A DNA stretch of 5,528 nt. It comes from Methanomicrobiales archaeon. GTDB taxonomy: Archaea; Halobacteriota; Methanomicrobia; Methanomicrobiales; JACTUA01. Positions 1 to 4,908 of this stretch are shown here, piece after piece; within the stretch, counting starts at the first letter, position 1; every line of letters begins with the position of its first letter. The DNA lies in NCBI GenBank assembly GCA_028678815.1, contig JAJRCS010000097.1, positions 1-5,528 of the forward strand. Direction: 5' to 3'. Position numbers and translations under genes: made by a program. The notes beneath the pieces were generated by a model. It saw only the letters and a program-made list of their open reading frames with translations. It was not told the origin of the DNA and ran no database searches.

Positions 1-5
1 CCGGG

Positions 6-20
6 ATATTTTCTTTACAT
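6..20 (+). promoter_or_regulatory. Possible TATA-box region for the DRG-family GTPase gene
   Basis: This is an AT-rich patch in otherwise GC-rich DNA, ending about 22 bp before the ATG at 42. Archaeal TATA boxes lie about 25 bp before the transcription start, so the mRNA would begin at or within a few bases of the ATG. No GGAGG or GGTG-like ribosome binding site lies between the patch and the start, which fits a leaderless transcript. The window begins only 41 bp upstream of the gene, so further elements cannot be assessed. Confidence 0.4.
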
Positions 21-41
21 CGCCCGGCGAATCTGTACAGA

Positions 42-1154
42 ATGACGGACCTTGAGGACGAGATCCGGGCGATAGAGGAGGAGATCAGCTCCACCCCGTA
101 CAACAAGGCCACGTCGAAGCATATCGGCCGGCTCAAGGCCAAGCTCGCGAAGCTGAAGGACGACGCGGTCCAGCGGGCACTCAGGGCCGGGGGCGGGGGA
201 GAGGGCTTCTCGGTGAAGAAGAGCGGGGACGCCACCGCTGTCCTCGTCGGGTTCCCCTCCACCGGGAAGTCCACCCTGTTAAACGCCCTCACCGGCACCG
301 AGTCCGAGGTTGCCTCCTATGCCTTCACCACGGTGACCGTGATCCCGGGCGCGCTCGAGCACCATGGTGCAAAGATCCAGGTCCTCGATATCCCGGGGCT
401 CATCGCCGGCGCCGCCATGGGCAAGGGCCGGGGAAAGGAGGTGATCTCCGTGGTCCGGTCGGCGGACATGATCATCCTCCTCGTGGATGTCTGGAACGAG
501 AAACACTTCGACATCCTCGTCCGGGAGCTCGCCGATGCAGGCATCCGGATCAACCGGGAGAGGCCGGACATCACCATCCGGAAGACCTCCATCGGGGGCG
601 TCCACATCGGCGCCGTGGGGGAGATCGGCATGGACGACGACGAGATCAAGGCCATCATGGCCGAGTACCGTCTCGTGAACGCCCATGTCCTCATCCGGGG
701 CGGGGCCTCTCAGGATGACCTCATCGACACCATGCTTGGCAACCGGGTCTACGTGCCCGCCCTCCTCGCCGTGAACAAGGTGGACCTCGTGGACGGGGAG
801 ACCATGCGGGCCATGGGCGAGGACCTCACCGGGCGGTTCGGCGAGGCCCCCCTCATGATCTCTGCGGCCACGGGGTACCACATGGAGGAGATGAAGGATG
901 CCATCTTCGATCACCTGGGCTTCATGCGGGTGTACATGAAGCCCCAGGGGGAGGCGGCCGACCTGGAGGAGCCCATGATCCTCCGGAAGAACGCCTCCAT
1001 CGAGGACGTCTGCCGGAAGCTCCACCGGGAGTTCGTGGAGAAGTTCCGGTACGCGAGGATCTGGGGCGAGGCGGTGAAGCACCCGGGGCAGCGGGTCGGG
1101 CTCCACTACAGGTTACATGACGGGGACCTGGTGACGATCATAACGAGAAGATAA
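42..1154 (+). CDS. DRG-family (developmentally regulated GTP-binding protein) GTPase with TGS domain
   Basis: A complete 370-residue cytoplasmic GTPase of the Obg/DRG superfamily. In order: a charged N-terminal helical region (about 1-50); G1 P-loop GFPSTGKST (70-78); switch I/G2 YAFTTVTVIPG (93-103); G3 DIPGL (116-120) followed by the Gly/Lys-rich GKGRGKEV (127-134); an inserted segment (about 160-225) matching the DRG-specific insertion in position; G4 NKVD (245-248); G5 SAA (274-276); and a C-terminal TGS beta-grasp domain (about 290-370). The length is normal for DRG proteins. Family knowledge: eukaryotic DRGs bind ribosomes and help relieve stalled translation; the archaeal role is inferred by homology. 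The usual P-loop residue V (GFPSVGKS) is T here, which should leave nucleotide binding intact. The gene ends with tandem TAA TAA stops and converges on trm1. ATG 42 is chosen because it gives the full N-terminal region and fits the upstream AT-rich box. Confidence 0.95.
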   Translation: MTDLEDEIRAIEEEISSTPYNKATSKHIGRLKAKLAKLKDDAVQRALRAGGGGEGFSVKKSGDATAVLVGFPSTGKSTLLNALTGTESEVASYAFTTVTVIPGALEHHGAKIQVLDIPGLIAGAAMGKGRGKEVISVVRSADMIILLVDVWNEKHFDILVRELADAGIRINRERPDITIRKTSIGGVHIGAVGEIGMDDDEIKAIMAEYRLVNAHVLIRGGASQDDLIDTMLGNRVYVPALLAVNKVDLVDGETMRAMGEDLTGRFGEAPLMISAATGYHMEEMKDAIFDHLGFMRVYMKPQGEAADLEEPMILRKNASIEDVCRKLHREFVEKFRYARIWGEAVKHPGQRVGLHYRLHDGDLVTIITRR

Positions 1155-1196
1155 TAATTCCGGGTATCTCTTCTCTCCTCGTAATCGGTGATGTTG

Positions 1197-1230
1197 CTTT
1201 TCAGGGAAGCTCCTCACGCCCTGTGAAAAG
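1197..1230. repeat. Inverted repeat / hairpin (10 bp with a 2-nt bulge)
   Basis: The left arm CTTTTCAGGG (1197-1206) pairs with CCCTGTGAAAAG (1219-1230) through ten base pairs with a two-base bulge and a 12-nt loop. It lies about 40 bp past the GTPase stop codon. Both arms carry a four-base T or A run, so it could act as a transcription-end structure in either direction, but archaeal termination depends mainly on U-tracts and these are short. The structure is seen in the sequence; the function is a guess. Confidence 0.5.
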
Positions 1231-1247
1231 GTCCTATCGCAGCCGGG

Positions 1248-1272
1248 GGACGCCGCAGCGGCGGGGGCGTCC
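1248..1272. repeat. Inverted repeat GGACGCC / GGCGTCC
   Basis: A perfect 7-bp inverted repeat (1248-1254 with 1266-1272) around an 11-nt GC-rich spacer. A competing 5-bp hairpin, CGCCG-CAG-CGGCG (1251-1263), overlaps it, so only one of the two can form at a time. It is part of the structured cluster between the two convergent genes. Chance GC-rich pairing is possible in DNA this rich in GC. Confidence 0.45.
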
Positions 1273-1278
1273 GAGGGG

Positions 1279-1325
1279 ATGGCTGTCCCCGGGGATGGAG
1301 CACCCATCAGGGTGCGACGAGCCAT
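1279..1325. repeat. Nested inverted repeats: outer ATGGCT/AGCCAT, inner GCACCC-ATCA-GGGTGC
   Basis: Outer arms ATGGCT (1279-1284) and AGCCAT (1320-1325) are perfect 6-bp complements. They enclose a perfect 6-bp hairpin with a tetraloop, GCACCC ATCA GGGTGC (1300-1315). A 10-bp palindrome, TCCCCGGGGA, lies between them at 1286-1295. This nested arrangement is hard to explain as a plain terminator, since no T-run follows on either strand. Confidence 0.5.
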
Positions 1326-1333
1326 AGGCGAAC

Positions 1334-1389
1334 CCGCGACTTCGTCGAGGTCGGGTTCTCCGCGACTTCGTCGCTCGAGGTCGGGTCCT
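1334..1389. repeat. Two-unit tandem direct repeat, each unit containing a short hairpin
   Basis: Unit 1 (1334-1359, 26 bp) and unit 2 (1360-1389, 30 bp) abut. Both begin with CCGCGACTTCGTCG and end with AGGTCGGGTTCT or AGGTCGGGTCCT. Unit 2 has an extra CTCG after the shared first half and one T/C difference in the last half. Each unit contains CGAC-TTC-GTCG, a 4-bp hairpin. Around unit 1, AACCCG (1331-1336) also pairs with CGGGTT (1352-1357). After unit 2, GGGTC (1383-1387) pairs with GACCC (1393-1397). The duplication is seen directly; its origin is unknown. Confidence 0.75.
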
Positions 1390-1394
1390 ACAGA

Positions 1395-1423
1395 CCCTCC
1401 CTCTGATGAACCCTCCCTCCCCC
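1395..1423 (-). other. G-rich tract with G-quadruplex potential downstream of trm1
   Basis: Read on the minus strand, this tract has five G-runs: five Gs, A, three Gs, A, three Gs, a 9-nt gap, three Gs, A, three Gs. Loops of 1, 1 and 9 nt permit a four-layer-run quadruplex under relaxed rules. It begins about 50 nt past the trm1 stop codon and just beyond a T5 run, so it would sit in or at the end of the trm1 3' untranslated region. The plus strand shows the same tract as a direct repeat of ACCCTCCCTC (1394-1403 and 1410-1419). Confidence 0.4.
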
Positions 1424-1437
1424 AGGAGCGTCGGCAG

Positions 1438-1442
1438 AAAAA
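1438..1442 (-). terminator. Possible T-run terminator of trm1
   Basis: Five consecutive Ts on the minus strand, about 30 nt past the trm1 stop codon, in otherwise GC-rich DNA. Archaeal RNA polymerase terminates at U-rich tracts without needing a hairpin. Five is at the short end for this, so the call is tentative. Confidence 0.35.
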
Positions 1443-1472
1443 GGTCTCCAGGATAGGCGGTACGACCGGGTC

Positions 1473-2588
1473 TTATTCTTCGCCCGTGATAGCCTTCTCG
1501 ATTACCTCCACCGGCGCCTCCGTCTTGATCGCCGTCCCGGAGTAGTGGGCCCGGCTCACGAGGTACCCGGCATCCCGTATCCTGCTCAGAACAATCTCCA
1601 TCGGCGGAGGGGAGCAGCGGAGTGCCTTCGCCATCCGGTGGTAGTCGTAGTGGCTCGACGTGGGGAGCTCCTCCTGGAGGAGGGAGAGGAGCCGGAAGAG
1701 CTGCTCTCCCCCCGCGAGGGGCACCGAGGGGAGCCGGTCGAGCATCGCCGCAAGGGTGTGGGGATCGGTGACCGCCCCGAGCCAGAGGGGTCCGACGGGG
1801 ATGAATTTCCCGCCGCACGAGCACTCCCCGCAGGGCGGGACGAGGCCGGCCCGCTCCTCCCGGTTGAAGCACCGTTCGCACTGGAGGATGTACCCCACCC
1901 GGCCCAGGGTCTCGTCGGCCGCCTTTGCCCCCGGGCGGACCCTCAGGTGGAGCCGGACGGCATGCTCCCGGGTGAAGCAGAGGAGCGGCTCCACCCCCCG
2001 GTCGTACTTCACCACCTCTCTCACGACGAAGCCGATGAGGGTCCGCAGGCCGGTCTCGCCGTGGTACTCGTTGTTCACCGGGTGCGCGAAGTACCGGCGT
2101 GCCCCCGCCGGCCCGTGGGCACCGCAGAGGGGGGCGGTGTCCGTGGCCGTGACGAAGAGGTACTTCTTCGCGGAACGGGCAGCCGCGTCGACGAAGGGGG
2201 CGGGGGTGCCGAAGGGATCCAGGTCCACGCAGTCAAACCGGCGGGAGGAGAGGAGAACGTTCACGTCGGACCGTGTCACCTCGGCGGTGATCCCGGCATG
2301 ATCCGCGTTCCTCCGGATCAGCTCCACGGCGAGGGGATCCCGGTCGTTGATGGTCACCGGTATTCCGCACTCCCGGGCGACCCGGATCCCCCGGGCACCG
2401 GTCGCCCCCATGGCGTCCAGGTAGCTCCCGAGAGGGATCCCCCGGAGGAGGAGGCTCGTCGCGTCCCTCGAGAGGGCCATCCGGGGGTTGAAGAAGACCG
2501 GGGAGGATCCGGGGGGAAAGGCGCGGGAGGTGTCCTGGACGGGAACGAGGAGCTCAGTCCCTCCCTCGGTGATGGGTATGAGATCCAT
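1473..2588 (-). CDS. trm1: tRNA (guanine-26-N2)-dimethyltransferase Trm1
   Basis: A complete 371-residue SAM-dependent enzyme that makes N2,N2-dimethylguanosine at position 26 of tRNAs (EC 2.1.1.216); the length is usual for archaeal Trm1. Motifs in order: FFNPRMALSRD (32-42), the Trm1 N-terminal signature; the SAM-binding loop LDAMGATGARG (57-67); the acidic NDRDP (81-85), expected to hold the SAM ribose; the catalytic-region motif DLDPFGTP (122-129), very close to the family's DLDPFGSP; ATDTAPLCG (148-156); and a cysteine cluster C237, C240, C253, C256 (with C258), a likely zinc site. The C-terminal third (about 270-371) is the helical tRNA-binding part. ATG at 2588 is preferred because a GGTG lies 5 nt upstream and a TATA-like box lies about 30 bp upstream. 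The gene is divergent from a tRNA-Arg that itself has G26. No damage seen. Confidence 0.97.
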   Translation of the reverse strand: MDLIPITEGGTELLVPVQDTSRAFPPGSSPVFFNPRMALSRDATSLLLRGIPLGSYLDAMGATGARGIRVARECGIPVTINDRDPLAVELIRRNADHAGITAEVTRSDVNVLLSSRRFDCVDLDPFGTPAPFVDAAARSAKKYLFVTATDTAPLCGAHGPAGARRYFAHPVNNEYHGETGLRTLIGFVVREVVKYDRGVEPLLCFTREHAVRLHLRVRPGAKAADETLGRVGYILQCERCFNREERAGLVPPCGECSCGGKFIPVGPLWLGAVTDPHTLAAMLDRLPSVPLAGGEQLFRLLSLLQEELPTSSHYDYHRMAKALRCSPPPMEIVLSRIRDAGYLVSRAHYSGTAIKTEAPVEVIEKAITGEE

Positions 2589-2593
2589 GAGAA

Positions 2594-2597
2594 CACC
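2594..2597 (-). promoter_or_regulatory. GGTG ribosome binding site of trm1
   Basis: GGTG lies 5 nt before the trm1 ATG on the minus strand and matches the pyrimidine-rich 3' end of archaeal 16S rRNA. It supports the start at 2588. It is the only convincing Shine-Dalgarno match before any start in the window. Confidence 0.5.
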
Positions 2598-2613
2598 CCG
2601 GAGATGACACTGC

Positions 2614-2628
2614 TATTATAGATATACC
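2614..2628. promoter_or_regulatory. Shared or overlapping TATA boxes of the divergent trm1 / tRNA-Arg pair
   Basis: An AT-only core, TATAGATATA (2617-2626), sits in a 61-bp gap between trm1 and the tRNA gene. It is about 24-33 bp upstream of the tRNA 5' end on the plus strand, as expected for tRNA transcription. Its minus-strand reading (TATATCTATAATA) would place the trm1 start near 2595, only a few bases before the ATG. One AT-rich patch may therefore serve both directions, either as one near-symmetric box or as two overlapping boxes. A second AT run at 2639-2647 is too close to the tRNA to be its TATA box. Confidence 0.55.
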
Positions 2629-2649
2629 TGAAGAGACGTAATAAAAAGG

Positions 2650-2724
2650 GGGCTTGTGGCCTAGCCAGGATAGGGCGTCACTCTCCTAAGGTGAATGTCG
2701 GGGGTTCGAATCCCCCCAAGCCCG
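2650..2724 (+). tRNA. tRNA-Arg (anticodon CCT)
   Basis: A full cloverleaf of 75 nt. Acceptor stem GGGCTTG (2650-2656) pairs with CAAGCCC (2717-2723). D stem GCCT (2659-2662) pairs with GGGC (2673-2676), with one T-G pair. Anticodon stem TCACT (2678-2682) pairs with GGTGA (2690-2694). Anticodon loop CTCCTAA (2683-2689) has CCT at 2685-2687, which reads AGG. Variable loop is 5 nt. T stem GGGGG (2700-2704) pairs with CCCCC (2712-2716) around TTCGAAT. The discriminator base is G (2724). The 3' CCA is not encoded, so it must be added enzymatically. No intron. Position 26 is G (2677), the Trm1 target base, and trm1 is the divergent neighbour. Confidence 0.97.
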
Positions 2725-2836
2725 TGGGATCCGGCTGTTTCTCGGGCAGAGAAACTGAAAGGATATTATGGTGGGATATCCACCTTGATCCCATGGACGG
2801 CCGCGTGCAGGGTCCTTTGCCCTGCCCTCACCCGCC
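2725..2836 (+). other. Structured spacer/leader between tRNA-Arg and the KimA-like transporter
   Basis: These 112 bp separate the tRNA 3' end from the transporter ATG. Visible pairings: an outer 7-bp stem TGGGATC (2725-2731) with GATCCCA (2787-2793); inside it, a perfect 7-bp hairpin GTTTCTC-GGGCA-GAGAAAC (2737-2755) and a perfect 5-bp hairpin GGTGG-GATAT-CCACC (2770-2784); and, outside it, a perfect 6-bp hairpin GCAGGG-TCCTTTG-CCCTGC (2807-2825) ending 11 nt before the start codon. Together they look like a small multi-branch fold plus a start-proximal hairpin. The transporter has no Shine-Dalgarno, so leader structure could matter. A TATA-like GATATTAT (2762-2769) lies inside this region, and if it is the real promoter most of the fold would be DNA only, not RNA. 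No known riboswitch class is recognised. Confidence 0.5.
2762..2769 (+). promoter_or_regulatory. Possible TATA box of the KimA-like transporter gene
   Basis: GATATTAT is the best TATA-like match upstream of the ATG at 2837. It predicts a transcript start near 2790 and a leader of about 45 nt containing only the hairpin at 2807-2825. The imperfect palindrome at 2770-2784 directly abuts it and could be an operator. Read-through from the tRNA promoter is an alternative source of transcript. Confidence 0.35.
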
Positions 2837-4846
2837 ATGGCTCCCGCCAGTGGTCAGCCCTTGACACAAGAGAACGGCAAGCAGGAACGGGAGAGCATCC
2901 CCTCCAGGGTCCGCCATGCCCTCATCGGAGCCAAGCGGAACATCGCCGACCCGTCCCTCTTCCACAAGATCGCCCTCATCCCGGTCCTCGCCTGGATCGG
3001 CCTCGGGGCGGACGGGCTCTCCTCGTCATCATATGGTCCTCCCGAGGCCTATACAGCCCTCACGACCCATACCTACCTTGCTATCTTCCTCGCCCTTGCC
3101 ACAGCGGTCACCGTCTTTGTCATCTCCTATGCCTACACCCGGATCATCGAGCACTTCCCCAGTGGGGGCGGCGGCTACATCGTCGCCACCCATACCATCG
3201 GCGAGAAGGCCGGCGTGGTATCCGGGTCCGCCCTTCTCGTGGACTACGTGCTCACCATCACGGTCTCCATCGCGGCCTGCGCCGCGGCCATCTTCAGCTT
3301 CGTGCCCCCGGAGTTCCAGCGGTTCCGGCTCGTCTTTGCCGTCTTCCTCGTCCTCCTCCTCATTATCCTCAACCTCCGGGGGGTGAAGGAGTCGGTGCTC
3401 ATCCTCGCCCCCATCTTCCTCCTCTTCATCGTGACCCATGCCCTCCTCCTCGGGTACGGCATTTTTGCCCACGGATCCGGCCTCGGAACGGTATCCCAGG
3501 AGATCTCTTCCAGCCTCGCCTTCGATCTCTCGACCATCGGCCTCATCGGGATCCTCGCCATCTTCTTCCGGGCGTACTCCCTCGGGGCGGGGACGTACAC
3601 GGGCATCGAGGCGGTGGCAAACGGCCTCCAGATCATGCGCGAACCGAAGGTCCAGACGGGGAAGCGGACCATGGGCTACATGGCCTTCTCCCTCGCGATT
3701 GTGGCCGGGGGGCTCTTCCTCTGCTACCTCCTCTGGAACGTCGCCCCCGTGCCGGGGAAGACCCTGAACGCGGTCCTCGCCGACCTCGTCTTCTCTGGGT
3801 GGGCCTTCGGGGGGCTCCTCGCCTTTGTCACCATCCTCGCCGAGGGGGCGCTCCTCATGGTCGCGGCCCAGACGGGTTTCATCGACGGGCCCCGGGTGAT
3901 GGCGAACATGGCCATCGACTCCTGGTTCCCGAGGAGGTTCGCCTCCCTCTCCGAGCGGCTCACCATGCAGGACGGGATCCTCCTCATGGGGACCGCTGCC
4001 CTCGTACTCCTCGTCTTCACCCGGGGCTCGGTCGCGGTCCTCGTGGTCATGTACGCCATCAACGTCTTTGTAACCTTCTCCCTCTCCGAGTTCGGGATGT
4101 CCCGGTTCTTCTTCACCCGGAGGCGCGAGGATCCCCTCTGGGGGAGGCACATCGCCATCCACCTCACCGGCCTCGTCCTCTGTCTCACCATCCTCTCCAT
4201 CACGGTCTTCGAGAAGACCACCGAGGGGGCGTGGCTCACCATCCTCATCACCTCCTCGGTCATCGCCATCTGCTTCCTGATCAAGCGCCACTACCTGACG
4301 GTGAGGGAGGGGATTCACCGGCTCGATTACCACTTAAACAACGTTCCCGCGGCGACCATGGTGAACACCGACCCCGTGGACCCGAAAAAGATGACCGCCG
4401 TCCAGCTCGTCACCGGGTTCAACGGCTTCGGGCTCCACACCTTCTACTCCATCATCCGGAACTTCCCGAACCTGTACGAGAACTTCATCTTTGTGTCGGT
4501 GGCCGTCGTGGATTCCGGCTCCTTCAAGGGTGCGGGGGAGGTGCAGGCCCTCGAGGACTCGGTGAAGGCAGGCCTCCAGAAGTACGTGGACCTGGCCCGG
4601 ACCCTCGGGTTTGCCGCCGACCTCCGCACGGCGACCGGCACCGACGTGGTGGAGACGGCGGTCACCCTCTGCCGGACCATCAAGGAGGAGTTCACGGACT
4701 CCACCTTCTACACGGGGCAGATCGTCTTCCGGCAGGAGAGCCCCTTCCACAAGCTCCTCCACAACGAGACCGCCTTCGCCATCCAGCGGAACCTCCAGTT
4801 CAGCGGGATCACGACGGTGATCCTCCCCGTCCAGGCCGAGGAGTAA
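2837..4846 (+). CDS. KimA-like APC-superfamily transporter, probable K+/H+ symporter
   Basis: A 669-residue polytopic membrane protein with a soluble N-terminal stretch (1-42), about 12 membrane segments (43-483) and a soluble C-terminal domain (about 495-669). It resembles Bacillus subtilis KimA (YdaO), a potassium importer inhibited by c-di-AMP. Shared signatures: LGADGLSSSSYG (55-67), PSGGGGYIV (108-116), LLVDYVLT (133-140), ILNLRG (177-182), YTGIEAVANG (254-263) and a C-terminal LHNETAF (641-647) followed by TTVILP (659-664). From memory of KimA, the ion-site residues D36, Y43, D117, Y118 and Y377 correspond to D59, Y66, D136, Y137 and Y406 here; all are present. The C-terminal domain looks USP-like. 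Such proteins are often annotated only as amino acid permeases, so potassium is an inference. No Shine-Dalgarno precedes ATG 2837. TTG at 2861 is a weaker in-frame alternative that would remove eight residues. It stands alone downstream of a tRNA. Confidence 0.85.
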   Translation: MAPASGQPLTQENGKQERESIPSRVRHALIGAKRNIADPSLFHKIALIPVLAWIGLGADGLSSSSYGPPEAYTALTTHTYLAIFLALATAVTVFVISYAYTRIIEHFPSGGGGYIVATHTIGEKAGVVSGSALLVDYVLTITVSIAACAAAIFSFVPPEFQRFRLVFAVFLVLLLIILNLRGVKESVLILAPIFLLFIVTHALLLGYGIFAHGSGLGTVSQEISSSLAFDLSTIGLIGILAIFFRAYSLGAGTYTGIEAVANGLQIMREPKVQTGKRTMGYMAFSLAIVAGGLFLCYLLWNVAPVPGKTLNAVLADLVFSGWAFGGLLAFVTILAEGALLMVAAQTGFIDGPRVMANMAIDSWFPRRFASLSERLTMQDGILLMGTAALVLLVFTRGSVAVLVVMYAINVFVTFSLSEFGMSRFFFTRRREDPLWGRHIAIHLTGLVLCLTILSITVFEKTTEGAWLTILITSSVIAICFLIKRHYLTVREGIHRLDYHLNNVPAATMVNTDPVDPKKMTAVQLVTGFNGFGLHTFYSIIRNFPNLYENFIFVSVAVVDSGSFKGAGEVQALEDSVKAGLQKYVDLARTLGFAADLRTATGTDVVETAVTLCRTIKEEFTDSTFYTGQIVFRQESPFHKLLHNETAFAIQRNLQFSGITTVILPVQAEE

Positions 4847-4851
4847 TCCTC
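4838..4851 (+). repeat. Small hairpin spanning the transporter stop codon
   Basis: GAGGA (4838-4842) pairs with TCCTC (4847-4851) around GTAA, a GNRA-class tetraloop made of the last base of the final sense codon plus the TAA stop. It is short (5 bp) and no T-run follows, so a terminator role is doubtful. Confidence 0.3.
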
Positions 4852-4873
4852 CTCCCCGGCACGGAACCCATGC

Positions 4874-4880
4874 CTTTATC
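4874..4880 (+). promoter_or_regulatory. Probable TATA box of the UbiA-family gene
   Basis: CTTTATC lies in the 62-bp gap between the transporter and the next ATG (4909). It predicts transcription starting near 4902, leaving a leader of only a few bases. There is no Shine-Dalgarno before the ATG, consistent with a leaderless or near-leaderless mRNA. This argues for a promoter separate from the transporter's. Confidence 0.45.
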
Positions 4881-4908
4881 CTCCGCCCCTCCAACCGTTT
4901 CCTCATCC

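Larger units (their letters stand above)
1155..1472. other. Gene-free intergenic region rich in inverted repeats
   Basis: A 318-bp stretch between the convergent 3' ends of the DRG GTPase gene and trm1. I see no protein gene here: the open frames that cross it run into the flanking genes antisense and have low-complexity Arg/Pro/Ser/Gly compositions. It does hold several perfect or near-perfect inverted repeats (1197-1230, 1248-1272, 1279-1325 with a nested hairpin, 1383-1397), a two-unit tandem repeat (1334-1389), and a G-rich minus-strand tract (1395-1423), listed separately. The density is higher than two simple terminators would need. It may be a dispersed intergenic element or a structured RNA, but neither is established from this sequence. 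Confidence 0.7.

Noticed and set aside
279..1106. 275-codon open frame on the minus strand inside the GTPase gene
   Set aside because: Composition is His/Asp/Pro/Leu-rich with no recognisable fold, and the plus strand has all five G motifs in order.
1113..1325. 70-codon minus-strand frame overlapping the GTPase 3' end
   Set aside because: It overlaps a confident gene antisense, spans the inverted repeats, and shows no domain or plausible translation signal.
1197..1397. CRISPR array
   Set aside because: There are only two adjacent repeat units with no spacers between them, and no cas genes nearby.
1279..1545. 88-codon plus-strand frame starting in the intergenic region
   Set aside because: It runs across the hairpin cluster and into the 3' end of trm1 antisense. 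The Arg/Ser/Pro-rich product reflects the repeats, and no ribosome binding site or promoter precedes it.
1545..2621. 358-codon open frame on the plus strand opposite trm1
   Set aside because: It is an exact shadow of trm1 codons, with low-complexity Gly/Glu/Arg/Pro composition. The Trm1 motifs on the minus strand are decisive.
2700..2724. tRNA 3' end as an integration (att) site for a mobile element
   Set aside because: I found no second copy of the tRNA 3' end and no integrase in the window, and the genes downstream are ordinary chromosomal ones with the same base composition.
2725..2836. Direct match to the bacterial ydaO c-di-AMP riboswitch
   Set aside because: The region is too short for that fold, and I do not see its conserved core. 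Only the analogy of a structured leader before a KimA homologue remains.
3029..4333. 434-codon open frame on the minus strand inside the transporter gene
   Set aside because: The predicted product is an extreme Glu/Asp/Gly/Pro/His-rich low-complexity sequence with no domain, and the opposite strand carries an unmistakable membrane transporter. Long antisense frames are expected with this codon use.
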